The position numbers and the translations under genes were made by a program. A DNA stretch of 64,000 bases, from NCBI GenBank assembly GCA_007679095.1, contig VEFU01000007.1, positions 45,281 through 109,280 on the forward strand. Direction: 5' to 3'. Positions 28,613-38,610 of this stretch are shown here, in pieces (position 1 is the first letter of the stretch; each line of letters opens with the position of its first letter). This stretch comes from Paenibacillus bovis (lineage in GTDB: Bacteria > Bacillota > Bacilli > Bacillales > Bacillaceae_C). Below the pieces are notes generated by a model. That model was given only the letters and a program-made list of their open reading frames with translations. It was not told the origin of the DNA and did not search any database.

Positions 28613-29326
28613 TTAAGCTTTATCTTTCAATTGTTCTAACTCTTCTTTCGTTAACTCTCTATATTCTCCTAAATCAAGACTTTCATCAAGTTGTAATGGC
28701 CCCATTGAGATCCGCTTCAAATAAATAACTCTCTTCCCTATTGCTTCAAACATCCTTTTTACTTGATGGAACTTCCCTTCCGTTATTGTCAATTCAATAT
28801 CGGAAGTTAATCCAGATTTTAATATTTTTAAATAACCTGGTTTCGTCTCATATCCATCATCTAGGGTTACACCTGCTTCAAATAGCCGTACATCCTCCTC
28901 TGTAACCTCAGAGTTTATGACAGCAAAGTATGTTTTAGGTACATTCTTTTTTGGCGACAACAACTTATGGGCTAGCTGTCCATCATTAGTAATTAATAAT
29001 AAACCTTCAGTGTCCTTGTCTAGCCTGCCAACCGGAAAAGGGTTGAATTGTGCATCATTAATATCGAGTAAATCAATTACAGTTTTTTCTCGTAAATCTT
29101 CGGTTGCAGATATTACTCCTTGAGGCTTGTTCATCATAATATAAATAAATTCGCGATAATAGACCTCCTCATTATGTACTACTATAAGATCATGATTTGG
29201 GTTCACATGAGTTTTTGCATCTTTTACAACCGTACCATTCACTAGAACACTTCCAGATTTCAATAATTGCTTAACTTCTTTTCTACTACCGTAACCAGTA
29301 TTTGATAGGAGCTTGTCGATACGCAC
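28613..29326 (-). CDS. RsuA/RluB-family rRNA pseudouridine synthase (YtzG-like)
   Basis: This protein of about 237 residues has an N-terminal S4 RNA-binding domain (VRIDKLLSNTGYGSRKEVKQLL) and the catalytic Asp in FPVGRLDKDTEGLLLITNDG, plus the C-terminal KFHQVKRMFEAIGKRV. It isomerises a specific uridine in ribosomal RNA; the short RsuA-type layout suggests 16S rRNA. GTG at 29326 is the preferred start because AGAGGTG lies seven bases upstream, inside the longer alternative frame. Confidence 0.9.
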   Translation of the reverse strand: MRIDKLLSNTGYGSRKEVKQLLKSGSVLVNGTVVKDAKTHVNPNHDLIVVHNEEVYYREFIYIMMNKPQGVISATEDLREKTVIDLLDINDAQFNPFPVGRLDKDTEGLLLITNDGQLAHKLLSPKKNVPKTYFAVINSEVTEEDVRLFEAGVTLDDGYETKPGYLKILKSGLTSDIELTITEGKFHQVKRMFEAIGKRVIYLKRISMGPLQLDESLDLGEYRELTKEELEQLKDKA

Positions 29327-29430
29327 CAGGTAACACCTCTTTTTCAATTTTTGGGCTACTGCCCATACCTTTTATTAACTCCATCATAGGCTAATGTGCA
29401 GGCATTAAAAGAATGGAGTGAATATCAATA

Positions 29431-29700
29431 ATGGATTATCGTCAACAAATGCTCCCTCAAGGAGGCGGGCAACCTCAGCAGCAATTTTTCCCTGGCTTCC
29501 CAGGATTTCCTGGTGGTGGAAGTTCTGAATTAGAGCGCAGAGTTACCCGTTTAGAACGACAAGTGGAACGATTAGAACGCGAACAAGAACGTCTTGAAAG
29601 ACGAGTACAAAGATTAGAAAGACAAGGTCAACCTGGAAATCCTGGTTTTCCTGGTTTCCCAGGTTATCCAGGACGCCCACAAGAAAACGGATATTATTAA
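29431..29700 (+). CDS. Short coiled-coil protein with Phe-Pro-Gly arms
   Basis: This 89-residue protein has three parts: an N-terminal arm rich in Gln, Gly, Pro and Phe (QQQFFPGFPGFPGGG), five consecutive heptads of the form RLERxxx (about residues 32-67) making a strict, highly charged coiled coil, and a C-terminal arm PGNPGFPGFPGYPGRPQ. It has no signal peptide and no Cys. The arms resemble those of some spore coat or cell-surface proteins, but I do not recognise a family. GGAGTG precedes the ATG. Confidence 0.75.
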   Translation: MDYRQQMLPQGGGQPQQQFFPGFPGFPGGGSSELERRVTRLERQVERLEREQERLERRVQRLERQGQPGNPGFPGFPGYPGRPQENGYY

Positions 29701-29712
29701 TATGTAATGATG

Positions 29713-29747
29713 AAAGAGACTAGTTACTAGGTTAAACTAGTCTCTTT
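29713..29747. terminator. Bidirectional terminator between the coiled-coil gene and ytgP
   Basis: A perfect 13-bp stem, AAAGAGACTAGTT facing AACTAGTCTCTTT, lies between converging 3' ends and is followed by CTATT on the plus strand. Confidence 0.85.
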
Positions 29748-29750
29748 CTA

Positions 29751-31364
29751 TTATCCCAATCTTAGTTTTCGTTTCAATTTACCAAGGCGTTCACCAAATA
29801 ATCGATCAGCTAAACCAGATTTCAAACTCAGATATCCGTATATTAATCCCCCTATAGCAGCACAGATCGCGATGATAAGTAAGGATTGAAACTTAGATTC
29901 GCTATTCATTACTTCATTTAGAAATTGATATACAAAATAAACAGGAATAATCATCATCAAATTAAAGATGACAATTAATAAACTTCTTCTAAAAACAATT
30001 TTAAATGGATATTGGGCAAACATTTTTATGACGAATAGATTAATGACAATGGAAATTCCATATCCTAAAGCAGTTGCATAAACTGCACCTTCTGTACCAA
30101 AAGCTTTAATGAATGGAATATTTAATGCCAATTTCGTGAGAATACCACAAAGCAAACTTAAAATTGTGTACCGCTGTTCATTAATTCCTTGTAAAATAGC
30201 TGCCGTTACAGAAAATAAAGCAAACAATATCGCGACAGGAGCATATGTTTTTAGAATTTCCGCTCCTCTTATATCGTGCTCATAAAACACCGTGTAAAAT
30301 GGATCTGCTAAGATAGCAAGTCCCAGTGCAGCAGGTAATGTAATAAATAATAATATTTGTAGTGTTTGATCTAGTTGGCGAAACATGACACGTCTTTCGC
30401 CATTAACGAATGATTCCGTAACAAGCGGCACAATAGTTAAAGCAAATGCTGTAGCTAACGATACCGGAATGATGACGAGTTTGTGGGTTGTAAAGTTTAG
30501 AATACCAAGTTCAGCTAATGTTTTTGCCGATTCACTCGCACTCGACATTGCACGTGCAAACGTAGATTGGTCAATAAATTGATAAAGCGGATTAGCAATT
30601 CCTACAAGTACAAATGGAAACGCATATACGATTATTTCTTTATACATACTTGGAAGTGAGATATCTAATGTCCCTTTATCCTGCAGTAATAATTTATCCA
30701 GACCCGGTTTTCTCTTTTTCCAATACCACAGTAACATGATTAAACTAGCAATCCCACCAATGAACGCTGCAAATGTAGCTACACTCATTGCCTGTATAAT
30801 ACTACCATTTAACACATGTAATACAATAAATGCACCAGCTAATAAAAAGACTATCCTTGCTATTTGCTCTACTACTGTAGAAACAGCGGAAGGACCCATT
30901 GATTGATGTCCTTGAAAGAATCCTCTAATTAAGCTCATAACCGGAATTATAATTAATGCAAAACTTACTGCTCGTATTACAGTTGCTACATCAGATACTG
31001 AATAACCATCCTTTCCGCTTAGGACAATCTTCGCAAACCAAGGAGCAAATCCGTACATAATAATAAACGAGAGTATACCAGTTGCAAGCATGACATACAT
31101 ACCTGAACGAAACAATTTACGTCCTACTGCATATTCCTCTAACGCATTATATTTTGCAATATATTTTGAGACAGCAAGTGGCACTCCTGCTGTAGCTATA
31201 CTAATAAAAATAGTATATGGAACGTAACCGAAACTATAAAGTGCTGCTTGTTCTGATCCACCAATAATGGCATAAAACGGAATCACATAGAAAAGACCAA
31301 GAACTTTAGATAATATCGTACCTAATGTTAATATAAATGTTCCCCGAATTAATTTAGATGACAT
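29751..31364 (-). CDS. ytgP: YtgP, MOP-superfamily lipid II flippase-like protein
   Basis: This 537-residue integral membrane protein has about 14 hydrophobic segments and starts MSSKLIRGTFILTLGTILSK, the start pattern of the polysaccharide transporter (PST/MurJ-like) group. GFFQGHQSMGPSAVSTVVEQ is the conserved amphipathic loop of that group. B. subtilis YtgP is considered MurJ, which flips the peptidoglycan precursor lipid II to the outer face. GGAGAG precedes the ATG. Confidence 0.9.
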   Translation of the reverse strand: MSSKLIRGTFILTLGTILSKVLGLFYVIPFYAIIGGSEQAALYSFGYVPYTIFISIATAGVPLAVSKYIAKYNALEEYAVGRKLFRSGMYVMLATGILSFIIMYGFAPWFAKIVLSGKDGYSVSDVATVIRAVSFALIIIPVMSLIRGFFQGHQSMGPSAVSTVVEQIARIVFLLAGAFIVLHVLNGSIIQAMSVATFAAFIGGIASLIMLLWYWKKRKPGLDKLLLQDKGTLDISLPSMYKEIIVYAFPFVLVGIANPLYQFIDQSTFARAMSSASESAKTLAELGILNFTTHKLVIIPVSLATAFALTIVPLVTESFVNGERRVMFRQLDQTLQILLFITLPAALGLAILADPFYTVFYEHDIRGAEILKTYAPVAILFALFSVTAAILQGINEQRYTILSLLCGILTKLALNIPFIKAFGTEGAVYATALGYGISIVINLFVIKMFAQYPFKIVFRRSLLIVIFNLMMIIPVYFVYQFLNEVMNSESKFQSLLIIAICAAIGGLIYGYLSLKSGLADRLFGERLGKLKRKLRLG

Positions 31365-31589
31365 ACATTCTTAACTCTCCATATTTTTATTTACACTTAT
31401 ATGCTCATTTTTAGTGATGATAAAATGAACACCATCTATCATGTATATTGTAAAAAACTTTATATCAAAATGAAACTCTATAGCAAGTTTACAGCTATCG
31501 ACGCTATTTGACAAATGAAAGTCTATCGCTTTGTTGCTTTTCAACCCTTATCATTCTAAAATAAGATGACTAAATCGCAAGGTGTTGAA

Positions 31590-32852
31590 ATGAACATGTA
31601 TGATGTAATCGTAATTGGCGGTGGGCCTTCTGGTCTTATGGCGTCTATTGCAGCAGCTGAAGAAAATGCAAAAGTATTGCTTATTGATAAAGGTAATAAA
31701 CTTGGACGTAAGTTAGCCATCTCTGGTGGTGGACGCTGTAATGTAACAAATCGTTTACCAATAGAAGAAATCATTCGTCATATACCTGGTAATGGCCGAT
31801 TTTTATATGGGGCGTTTTCCGTATTTAACAATGAAGATATCATTCAATTCTTTGAAAATCTCGGCATTGCATTAAAAGAAGAAGATCACGGGAGAATGTT
31901 TCCTGTAAATAATAAAGCTCAATCTGTTGTCGACGCTTTGCTTTTACGAATGGAAACACTAGGAGTGGCGATAAGAACTAATAGTGCTGTAAAAGAAGTT
32001 CTCTACGAAGATAATAAAACTGTTGGTGTCTATCTAGAATCTGGGGAAACAATTCAAAGCGAAGCAGTTGTAGTAGCAACAGGAGGTAAATCTGTTCCAC
32101 AAACAGGTTCAACAGGAGATGGGTTTCCATGGGCTGAAGCAGCTGGTCATACAATATCAGAGCTTTTTCCAACTGAAGTTCCTGTTACGTCTTCAGAAGC
32201 CTTCATTAAGGAAAAAGTTTTACAAGGCTTATCTTTACGTGATGTTGCAGTAAGTGTATTGAATCCGAAAGGGAAAGCAATTATTACCCATCAAATGGAC
32301 ATGATTTTTACCCATTTTGGTATTTCTGGCCCAGCAGTACTTCGTTGCAGTCAATTTGTTGTAAAAGCCTTAAAAAAGTGGAAGCTGAATGAAGTAGTTA
32401 TGGAGATTGATGCTTTACCAGACAAAAAAGAAGGCGCGCTTTTTGATGAAATTCAACAATTAAGTGGTGAAGAGGCGAAAAAGGCAATCAAAAATGCATT
32501 AAAAGGGCTACTTCCTGAACGCTATCTACTATTCCTTTTAGAAAAAGTAAATATTGACCCTAATGCTATATTTGCAACCGTCTCGAAAGAAAAAATACGT
32601 GCATTCGTTAATGAGTGTAAACATTTCCGCTTTACGGTTAGCGGTACATTACCACTGGAAAAAGCCTTTGTAACTGGTGGAGGGGTATCAATAAAAGAAA
32701 TAGAACCGAAAACGATGGCATCTAAATTGATGCCTGGACTATATTTTTGTGGAGAAGTATTGGATATATATGGCTACACTGGCGGTTATAATATCACCTC
32801 CGCCCTTGTAACTGGGAAACTAGCTGGTATGAATGCCGCTCTAAAGTATTAG
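31590..32852 (+). CDS. ytfP: YtfP, HI0933-family FAD-dependent oxidoreductase
   Basis: This 420-residue flavoprotein starts [20 protein letters not shown], a classic dinucleotide-binding GxGxxG motif. It has the HI0933-specific [16 protein letters not shown] and ends with [22 protein letters not shown]. The enzymatic reaction is unknown in this family. The ATG at 31590 is preferred, with AAGGTG five bases upstream; the frame extends eight codons further. Confidence 0.92.
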   Translation: MNMYDVIVIGGGPSGLMASIAAAEENAKVLLIDKGNKLGRKLAISGGGRCNVTNRLPIEEIIRHIPGNGRFLYGAFSVFNNEDIIQFFENLGIALKEEDHGRMFPVNNKAQSVVDALLLRMETLGVAIRTNSAVKEVLYEDNKTVGVYLESGETIQSEAVVVATGGKSVPQTGSTGDGFPWAEAAGHTISELFPTEVPVTSSEAFIKEKVLQGLSLRDVAVSVLNPKGKAIITHQMDMIFTHFGISGPAVLRCSQFVVKALKKWKLNEVVMEIDALPDKKEGALFDEIQQLSGEEAKKAIKNALKGLLPERYLLFLLEKVNIDPNAIFATVSKEKIRAFVNECKHFRFTVSGTLPLEKAFVTGGGVSIKEIEPKTMASKLMPGLYFCGEVLDIYGYTGGYNITSALVTGKLAGMNAALKY

Positions 32853-32898
32853 AGATTATCATCTCCATCGAGTTGCGGAGAAATAGGGATTAGAATTG

Positions 32899-33262
32899 CT
32901 CTATTAAACATTTTATATACAATTTTATGTATAAATGTTTATTAGGGCTTTTCTATTAGACATTTTGAACACTAACTCATAGGGAAATGTCCATTAGAGT
33001 CTTTCTATTAGACATTTTATACACCAACTCATTGAGAAATGTCTATTAGTGCCTTTCTATCAGACATTTTATACACCAACTCATGGGGAAATGTCCATTA
33101 GAGCCTTTCTATTAGACATTTTATACACCAACTCATAGGGATATGTCCATTAGAGCCTTTCTATCAGACATTTTATACACCAACTCATGAGGTAATGTCC
33201 ATTAGAGACTTTCTATTAGACATTTTAAACACCAACTCATAGGGATATGTCTTATAAAACCT
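32899..33262. repeat. 52-bp tandem array 1 (AT-rich, palindromic units)
   Basis: Seven units start at 32899, 32951, 33003, 33055, 33107, 33159 and 33211, each exactly 52 bp after the last; a decayed eighth begins at 33263. The unit opens TTCTATTAGACATTTTATAC and closes AAATGTCCATTAGAGCCT, so its two ends form an imperfect 14-bp inverted repeat (two mismatches). The first unit is strongly diverged. 52 is not a multiple of 3, no long frame crosses it, and the array lies between converging ytfP and cse60. Confidence 0.92.
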
Positions 33263-33323
33263 CTCTATTAACCATAACAATGCTAATTGTCGATTAGTAA
33301 CACATTCCCTATTAGGCATTAAA

Positions 33324-33372
33324 AAAAGGGTAGTTCAATCATCTGTTACAAGACGGATTGAACTACCCTTTT
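33324..33372 (-). terminator. Strong terminator after cse60
   Basis: A 17-bp stem, AAAAGGGTAGTTCAATC facing GATTGAACTACCCTTTT, has TTTTTTT on the minus strand directly after. It separates cse60 from the 52-bp array. Confidence 0.9.
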
Positions 33373-33373
33373 A

Positions 33374-33562
33374 TTATGCGGCTTTTATATACAGCACCAT
33401 TGCACTAAAGCAATAAACTTGTTCATCTTCAGGATCTCCAATTGCAGCAATATGGTATTTCACATCTATTATATCCTTTTTATTCAACCCTGATAAAAAT
33501 GCATTCATCTCTTCTTCCAAGTCTTTTTCATGTTCACAATCAAATACTTTTACTTGAACCAC
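33374..33562 (-). CDS. cse60: Cse60-family sporulation protein
   Basis: This protein of about 62 residues reads VVQVKVFDCEHEKDLEEEMN and ends VYCFSAMVLYIKAA, the pattern of the Cse60 family; in B. subtilis cse60 is a small sigma-E-controlled mother-cell gene of unknown function. The GTG at 33562 is chosen because AGGGGTG lies six bases upstream; the frame is open ten codons further. No membrane segment is present. Confidence 0.85.
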   Translation of the reverse strand: MVQVKVFDCEHEKDLEEEMNAFLSGLNKKDIIDVKYHIAAIGDPEDEQVYCFSAMVLYIKAA

Positions 33563-33642
33563 CTTTATCACCCCTATATGTTTTATTAGCAATTATCACC
33601 ACCATCAGACTCTTTTATACTATTCAGAAAATATTTATAAAA

Positions 33643-33680
33643 AAAACAGCTATTCTCATTAATCTCATGAGAATAGCTGC
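33643..33680 (-). terminator. Terminator after ytwF
   Basis: The minus strand reads CAGCTATTCTCAT facing ATGAGAATAGCTG around a short loop, followed by TTTTTTT. Confidence 0.85.
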
Positions 33681-33688
33681 AACGTTCA

Positions 33689-33997
33689 TTATACTTCAAT
33701 TTCTCCTGTCCATTTCAACATGCCACCATCCATATTCGTTACATCAAAGCCTTGTGCATGTAAATATTCACATACTCGACCACTGCGACCACCGGAACGG
33801 CAAACAATAATATATTCAACTGTTTCATCTAATTGATCCATATGTTCTGGAATTGCTCCCATTCTTATATGAACTGCACCAGGAATAATTCCCTCTGCAA
33901 CTTCCTCATCTTCACGAACATCAATGATGTGTAAAGTCTCTCCAGCATCTAGACGGTTTTCTACTTCTTTAGGAGTTATTGACTTAAACTCTGGCAT
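33689..33997 (-). CDS. ytwF: Rhodanese-domain protein YtwF
   Basis: This 102-residue single-domain rhodanese has the active-site loop CRSGGRSG (Cys about residue 65) and the substrate-binding IIDVREDEEVAEGIIPGAVH. Such proteins carry persulfide sulfur between thiols in the cytoplasm. It follows leuS by 17 bases and so is probably read on the leuS transcript and influenced by the T-box. Confidence 0.9.
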   Translation of the reverse strand: MPEFKSITPKEVENRLDAGETLHIIDVREDEEVAEGIIPGAVHIRMGAIPEHMDQLDETVEYIIVCRSGGRSGRVCEYLHAQGFDVTNMDGGMLKWTGEIEV

Positions 33998-34014
33998 ATA
34001 TAATCCTCCTGATT

Positions 34015-36432
34015 TTAGTTAGCAACGATATTAACAAGTTTCCCTGGAACAGCGATAACTTTTCGTATCGTTTTACCTGCAACCATTTCTTTAATCTTCT
34101 CGTCATTCATTGCAAGTTCCTCCAGTTGTTCACGTGATACATCACGGGCAACCATTAATTTTGAACGAACTTTTCCGTTTAATTGAACAACAATTTCAAC
34201 TTCATTGTCTATTAATTTTGCTTCATCATATTCTGGCCACTTTGCATAAGTAATTGATTCTGTATGACCTAGCTTCTCCCACAGCTCTTCGGCAATATGC
34301 GGACAAATAGGAGCAAGTAGTTTCACAAAACCTTCTACGTATTCTTGACGTATTTTCTCTACTTTGTATCCCTCGTTGATAAATACCATCAATTGAGAAA
34401 TCGCAGTATTAAAATGAAGATTTTCATAATCAAGCGTCACTTTTTTCACTGTTTGATGATAGACTTTTTCTATTTCTTTTCCACCATCTTGAGTGATTTT
34501 ACTTGAAAGTGTTCCATCTTCTTCATTAACAAATAATCTCCAAACACGGTCAAGGAAACGACGTGAACCATCTAAACCATTAGTTGACCATGCAATAGAT
34601 GCATCTAGTGGTCCCATAAACATTTCATATAGACGAAGTGTATCGGCACCATGACTTTCCATAATATCGTCCGGATTTACTACATTTCCTTTCGATTTAC
34701 TCATCTTCTCATTACCTTCACCAAGAATCATTCCTTGGTTGAATAGCTTTTGGAATGGCTCTTTCGTTGGCACTACCCCAATATCATATAAAAACTTATG
34801 CCAGAAACGAGCATATAATAAGTGAAGAACAGCATGCTCCGCTCCCCCAATATAAATATCTACAGGTAGCCATTTTTTCAATAGTTCCTCAGAAGCTAGT
34901 GCGTCATTGTTGTGAGGATCAATATATCGTAAGTAATACCAGCAGCTTCCTGCCCACTGTGGCATTGTATTTGTTTCACGGCGTCCCTTTTTACCTGTAA
35001 CAGGGTCAACCACATGAAGCCATTCTTGAATATTAGCTAAAGGAGATTCACCTGTACCTGAAGGTTTAATTTCATCTGTTACTGGAAGTAAAAGTGGAAG
35101 TTCCTCTTCTGGAACACCAGTCATTGTGCCGTCTTCCCAATGAATAACTGGAATAGGCTCACCCCAATAACGTTGACGACTAAATAGCCAGTCACGAAGG
35201 CGATACGTTACTTTCTTCGTACCTACTCCTTCTTTCTCAAGCCACTCTATCATCTTTGTAATAGCCTCTTCCTTGTTTAGGCCATCTAGGAAGTCAGAAT
35301 TCACATGCTTACCATCACCAGTATAAGCGGATTCTTCAATATTACCTCCCGCTACTACTTCGACAATATCTAAACCGAATGTCTTTGCAAATTCATAGTC
35401 ACGCTCGTCATGTGCCGGTACCGCCATTATTGCTCCCGTACCATAGGACAATAGTACATAATCTGCAATCCAAATAGGGATTTTCTTGTCGTTAACAGGA
35501 TTAACAGCATAAGCACCTGTAAATACACCTGTTTTTTCTTTTGCAAGATCTGTTCTTTCTAAATCACTCTTTGATTTAATACTATCTAAATAACGTTGAA
35601 CTGCTTCACTTTGTTCAGAAGTAGTGATTTTGTTTACGAATGGATGCTCTGGTGCTAAAACAGCATACGTTGCACCGAATAGAGTATCTGGACGAGTTGT
35701 AAATACAGTAAATGCTTCATCATGACCATCGATTCCGAAAGTAACCTCTGCTCCTTCAGAGCGACCAATCCAATTTCGTTGCATATCTTTAATACTTTCT
35801 GGCCAATCCAACTCTTCTAAATCATCCAATAAACGGTCTGCATAAGCCGTGATTTTAAGCATCCATTGTTTCATCGGACGACGTTCAACTGGATGTCCTC
35901 CACGTTCACTCTTACCGTCAATTACTTCTTCATTCGCTAATACCGTTCCTAATGCAGGACACCAGTTCACAGCCACTTCGTCGACATATGCAAGTCCTTT
36001 TTCAAATAGCTTCAAGAAAATCCATTGTGTCCATTTATAGTAATTTGGGTCAGTAGTGTTAATTTCTCGATCCCAATCATAAGAAAAACCTAATCCTTTA
36101 ATTTGTCTTTTGAAAGTTTCGATATTTTTTTGTGTAAATTCAGCTGGATCATTACCAGTATCTAGCGCATATTGCTCTGCTGGTAATCCAAATGCATCCC
36201 ATCCCATTGGATGTAAGACATTATATCCTTGCATTCTTTTCATGCGCGATAATATATCCGTTGCTGTATATCCTTCTGGATGACCTACATGGAGTCCAGC
36301 TCCTGATGGGTATGGAAACATATCTAATGCATAATACTTTTCTCCATCACCATAAGCATCCGTTTTAAATGTTTTATTTACTTCCCAAAAATCTTGCCAC
36401 TTTTTCTCAATAACCTTATGGTTAAAACTCAT
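34015..36432 (-). CDS. leuS: Leucyl-tRNA synthetase
   Basis: This 805-residue class I synthetase carries the HIGH-type motif in [20 protein letters not shown] and KMSKSKGN near residue 580. The editing domain is present ([20 protein letters not shown]). The ATG at 36432 (MSFNHK) is preferred over one two codons earlier because AGGAGG then has eight-base spacing. It charges tRNA-Leu. A T-box leader lies directly upstream. Confidence 0.97.
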   Translation of the reverse strand: MSFNHKVIEKKWQDFWEVNKTFKTDAYGDGEKYYALDMFPYPSGAGLHVGHPEGYTATDILSRMKRMQGYNVLHPMGWDAFGLPAEQYALDTGNDPAEFTQKNIETFKRQIKGLGFSYDWDREINTTDPNYYKWTQWIFLKLFEKGLAYVDEVAVNWCPALGTVLANEEVIDGKSERGGHPVERRPMKQWMLKITAYADRLLDDLEELDWPESIKDMQRNWIGRSEGAEVTFGIDGHDEAFTVFTTRPDTLFGATYAVLAPEHPFVNKITTSEQSEAVQRYLDSIKSKSDLERTDLAKEKTGVFTGAYAVNPVNDKKIPIWIADYVLLSYGTGAIMAVPAHDERDYEFAKTFGLDIVEVVAGGNIEESAYTGDGKHVNSDFLDGLNKEEAITKMIEWLEKEGVGTKKVTYRLRDWLFSRQRYWGEPIPVIHWEDGTMTGVPEEELPLLLPVTDEIKPSGTGESPLANIQEWLHVVDPVTGKKGRRETNTMPQWAGSCWYYLRYIDPHNNDALASEELLKKWLPVDIYIGGAEHAVLHLLYARFWHKFLYDIGVVPTKEPFQKLFNQGMILGEGNEKMSKSKGNVVNPDDIMESHGADTLRLYEMFMGPLDASIAWSTNGLDGSRRFLDRVWRLFVNEEDGTLSSKITQDGGKEIEKVYHQTVKKVTLDYENLHFNTAISQLMVFINEGYKVEKIRQEYVEGFVKLLAPICPHIAEELWEKLGHTESITYAKWPEYDEAKLIDNEVEIVVQLNGKVRSKLMVARDVSREQLEELAMNDEKIKEMVAGKTIRKVIAVPGKLVNIVAN

Positions 36433-36444
36433 TTCCATTTCCTC

Positions 36445-36742
36445 CTGACTCTATATATACAGAAAACCTCTCATCCCAAGAACGATTAATTCTTGGGACG
36501 AGAGGTTCTATCTCCCGCGGTACCACCCACATTAATGCACAACTGCATTCACTTTGTTCGTCCTTAACGCGGATTACGGCATACATTACTAAGAATAGAA
36601 AATCTGTTCACTTATGCAACTAAGAAGGCGAGTTCATGATATAAACTGATTGGCTTGCACCTACCGCCAACTCTCTAAACAATTTAAAATCACTACTACT
36701 CCTTCGTTATACGCTTCAATCTATATACAATTCAGATATTAC
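36445..36742 (-). promoter_or_regulatory. Leucine T-box leader of leuS
   Basis: On the minus strand the T-box core TGGGTGGTACCGCGGGAGA lies at 36511-36529. It is followed by a terminator whose arms AACCTCTCGTCCCAAGAA and TTCTTGGGATGAGAGGTT (36465-36507) end in TTCTGTATATA. Upstream, the specifier region reads GAACTCGCC with a CTC leucine codon at 36640-36642. Uncharged tRNA-Leu is expected to stabilise the antiterminator and raise leuS expression. Confidence 0.92.
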
Positions 36743-36744
36743 CA

Positions 36745-36773
36745 ATTGTAATCAAATTTATACTCTGTTTCAA
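36745..36773 (-). promoter_or_regulatory. Sigma-A-type promoter of the leuS leader
   Basis: The minus strand has TTGAAA, 17 bases, TACAAT, just upstream of the T-box leader. Confidence 0.6.
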
Positions 36774-36825
36774 GTATAATATGACAAAAAGTGACGAAGG
36801 TAATTTCAGCATACACTAATTATTG

Positions 36826-36852
36826 GGCTGCTCACTTTAAGTGAGCATCTTT
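36826..36852 (-). terminator. Possible terminator after the MFS gene
   Basis: TGCTCACTT and AAGTGAGCA form a 9-bp perfect inverted repeat 12 bases beyond the stop. The T tract is poor. Confidence 0.45.
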
Positions 36853-36863
36853 AGGAGAACATG

Positions 36864-38060
36864 TTATAACACAACTTCACTAGTTTCTTTCTCCTTATTT
36901 GTGGCTTTTAACGGTTGATCATAAAGAGCAGATAAAATAAGTGACAAGAATAATAATCCTATAATAATGGTAAATAGCATGTTCATTCCGTACATATCTA
37001 CAAGAATTCCACCAAAAAGTGGTCCAACCATTCTACCACCAGTAGCTGTACTATTTACAATTCCTTGATAAAAACCTTCTCTGCCTTTAGGTGCTAATTT
37101 ATTTGCAATCGTTGGAATGACTGGCCAAACTAGCATCTCTCCAATTGTTAAGATAATCATAGCAGCAAGGAATCCTTTAAAGTTAGAAGATGATCCAACT
37201 ACTCCAAATGAAATGATGAAAATACTGAAGCCTACAAACATTTGACCTTTCAAATTATCTTCAAATCTCTTCAGAATACGTTGTAACAACGGTTGTGCAA
37301 AAACAATTAGCGCACCGTTCACAGTCCATAGCATACTGTATTGTTTTAATGTAATGTTTATTTCTTGTGTATATGTTGAAATTGTTGCTTGCCATTGCAC
37401 ATACGCAACCCAACCTAAGAAATAAGCGACACAAATAATAACAAGTGCTATTATTTTTTTCTTATTACGGATTGGTTTCAGTTGTTCCAAAACGTTCGTT
37501 TGAGAAAGTTGCTTTGGTGCGATATTTTTATAACCAAAGAAAGCAATGAATAGAAAAGCTATATACATGAATAAATTAGCGAGGAAAATATAATCGAAGG
37601 AAAACGAAGCTACGAATCCTCCTAATGCAGATCCAATAGCAACTCCAGCATTTTGTGCTACGTAAATCGCATTAAAAGCTTTCCTTCCCCCTTCTTTCCA
37701 AACAAATCCCGCCATTGCGAACATAGACGGAAAAACAATCCCACTTCCTAGTCCAAGAAAAATGAGGAATATCACATAATGTGGCCAACCATGCCATATT
37801 GTCATTCCAGCTAATGATAAAACAGAAATGATAATTCCAAGTAAGATGGAACGGTAGCCACCTAACTTATCGTATAAAAAACCTCCGCATAAATTACCTA
37901 TGACACTTGCACCTGAATTTAACATTAATACAATGCCAGCTACAGATAAGGCTTTACCTAAGTGATCATGTATATAAATAGCATTTAAAGGCCATAAAAA
38001 AGATGCTCCAGTAACATTTACTAGCATCCCAATAATAAGTAACCATAGAGCTTTTGGCAT
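36864..38060 (-). CDS. Major facilitator superfamily transporter (YttB-like)
   Basis: This 398-residue protein starts MPKALWLLIIGMLVNVTGAS with TAGGTG eight bases upstream; the frame stays open 45 codons earlier without support. It has 12 predicted membrane segments and the loop GGFLYDKLGGYRSILLG, the MFS motif between helices 2 and 3. Its position next to leuS matches B. subtilis YttB. MFS proteins of this type often export drugs or metabolites; the substrate cannot be inferred. Confidence 0.85.
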   Translation of the reverse strand: MPKALWLLIIGMLVNVTGASFLWPLNAIYIHDHLGKALSVAGIVLMLNSGASVIGNLCGGFLYDKLGGYRSILLGIIISVLSLAGMTIWHGWPHYVIFLIFLGLGSGIVFPSMFAMAGFVWKEGGRKAFNAIYVAQNAGVAIGSALGGFVASFSFDYIFLANLFMYIAFLFIAFFGYKNIAPKQLSQTNVLEQLKPIRNKKKIIALVIICVAYFLGWVAYVQWQATISTYTQEINITLKQYSMLWTVNGALIVFAQPLLQRILKRFEDNLKGQMFVGFSIFIISFGVVGSSSNFKGFLAAMIILTIGEMLVWPVIPTIANKLAPKGREGFYQGIVNSTATGGRMVGPLFGGILVDMYGMNMLFTIIIGLLFLSLILSALYDQPLKATNKEKETSEVVL

Positions 38061-38154
38061 TATATTAACACCTACCCACAATTTATTTCGTTTGACTAAA
38101 CTAATTCTAGTATGTAAATGTGGTAGGTGCAATTTAAAAATAAATTCAGGTAAA

Positions 38155-38194
38155 TCAAGCACTTTAGGATTATCTAAAGTGCCTGATTTTAGCA
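38155..38194 (-). terminator. Terminator after ytzC
   Basis: AAATCAGGCACTTTA faces TAAAGTGCTTGATTT with one G-T pair, just past the ytzC stop and before the MFS gene. Confidence 0.7.
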
Positions 38195-38201
38195 CATTAT
38201 T

Positions 38202-38492
38202 TTATTGCCATGTGCTGTATAAAGGATGATCATGGTTTTGGAGAATCATTTCATTTTGCAACTGTTGCACCTTAACACGTTGTCGATGAAGTTGTTCACG
38301 TTGTTGCGCGTTAGAGCTATCGAGTAGCTTTTCGATTTCCATTACAGCAGTCTCTAACCCTTGCTGAGCTTCACTGAACTCAATGTCATAGTAATGCTCT
38401 TGCTTCATCGCTTCATTATATTGCTCTCTAGCAAAGAGAATAGCCGATTCACAACGATTAATACAATCTTCAATTGATTGGCGCGTTGCCAT
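38202..38492 (-). CDS. ytzC: YtzC, DUF2524 family protein
   Basis: This 96-residue protein is almost fully helical and charged (MATRQSIEDCINRCESAILF, then QQREQLHRQRVKVQQLQNEM), likely a coiled coil. Length and the divergent neighbour ytqB match B. subtilis YtzC of DUF2524. The function is unknown. Confidence 0.85.
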   Translation of the reverse strand: MATRQSIEDCINRCESAILFAREQYNEAMKQEHYYDIEFSEAQQGLETAVMEIEKLLDSSNAQQREQLHRQRVKVQQLQNEMILQNHDHPLYSTWQ

Positions 38493-38610
38493 GTAAATCC
38501 TCCCCTTCGACCAGATTTCCTATTAGGGAATGAACCCTAATAGTAGTTTGTTCCCAAATGACAATTGCTATGTTAGAATTTTTTTGAAACCGTAGAGGAG
38601 ATGATGATAG

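Noticed and set aside
28303..28728. Plus-strand gene encoding a 141-residue hydrophobic protein
   Set aside because: It lacks a ribosome site, begins within the terminator after amyX and overlaps both the spore-protein-like gene and the pseudouridine synthase on the other strand.
32899..33262. CRISPR array
   Set aside because: Repeats are directly adjacent with no unique spacers, the whole 52-bp unit is repeated, and no cas gene is nearby.
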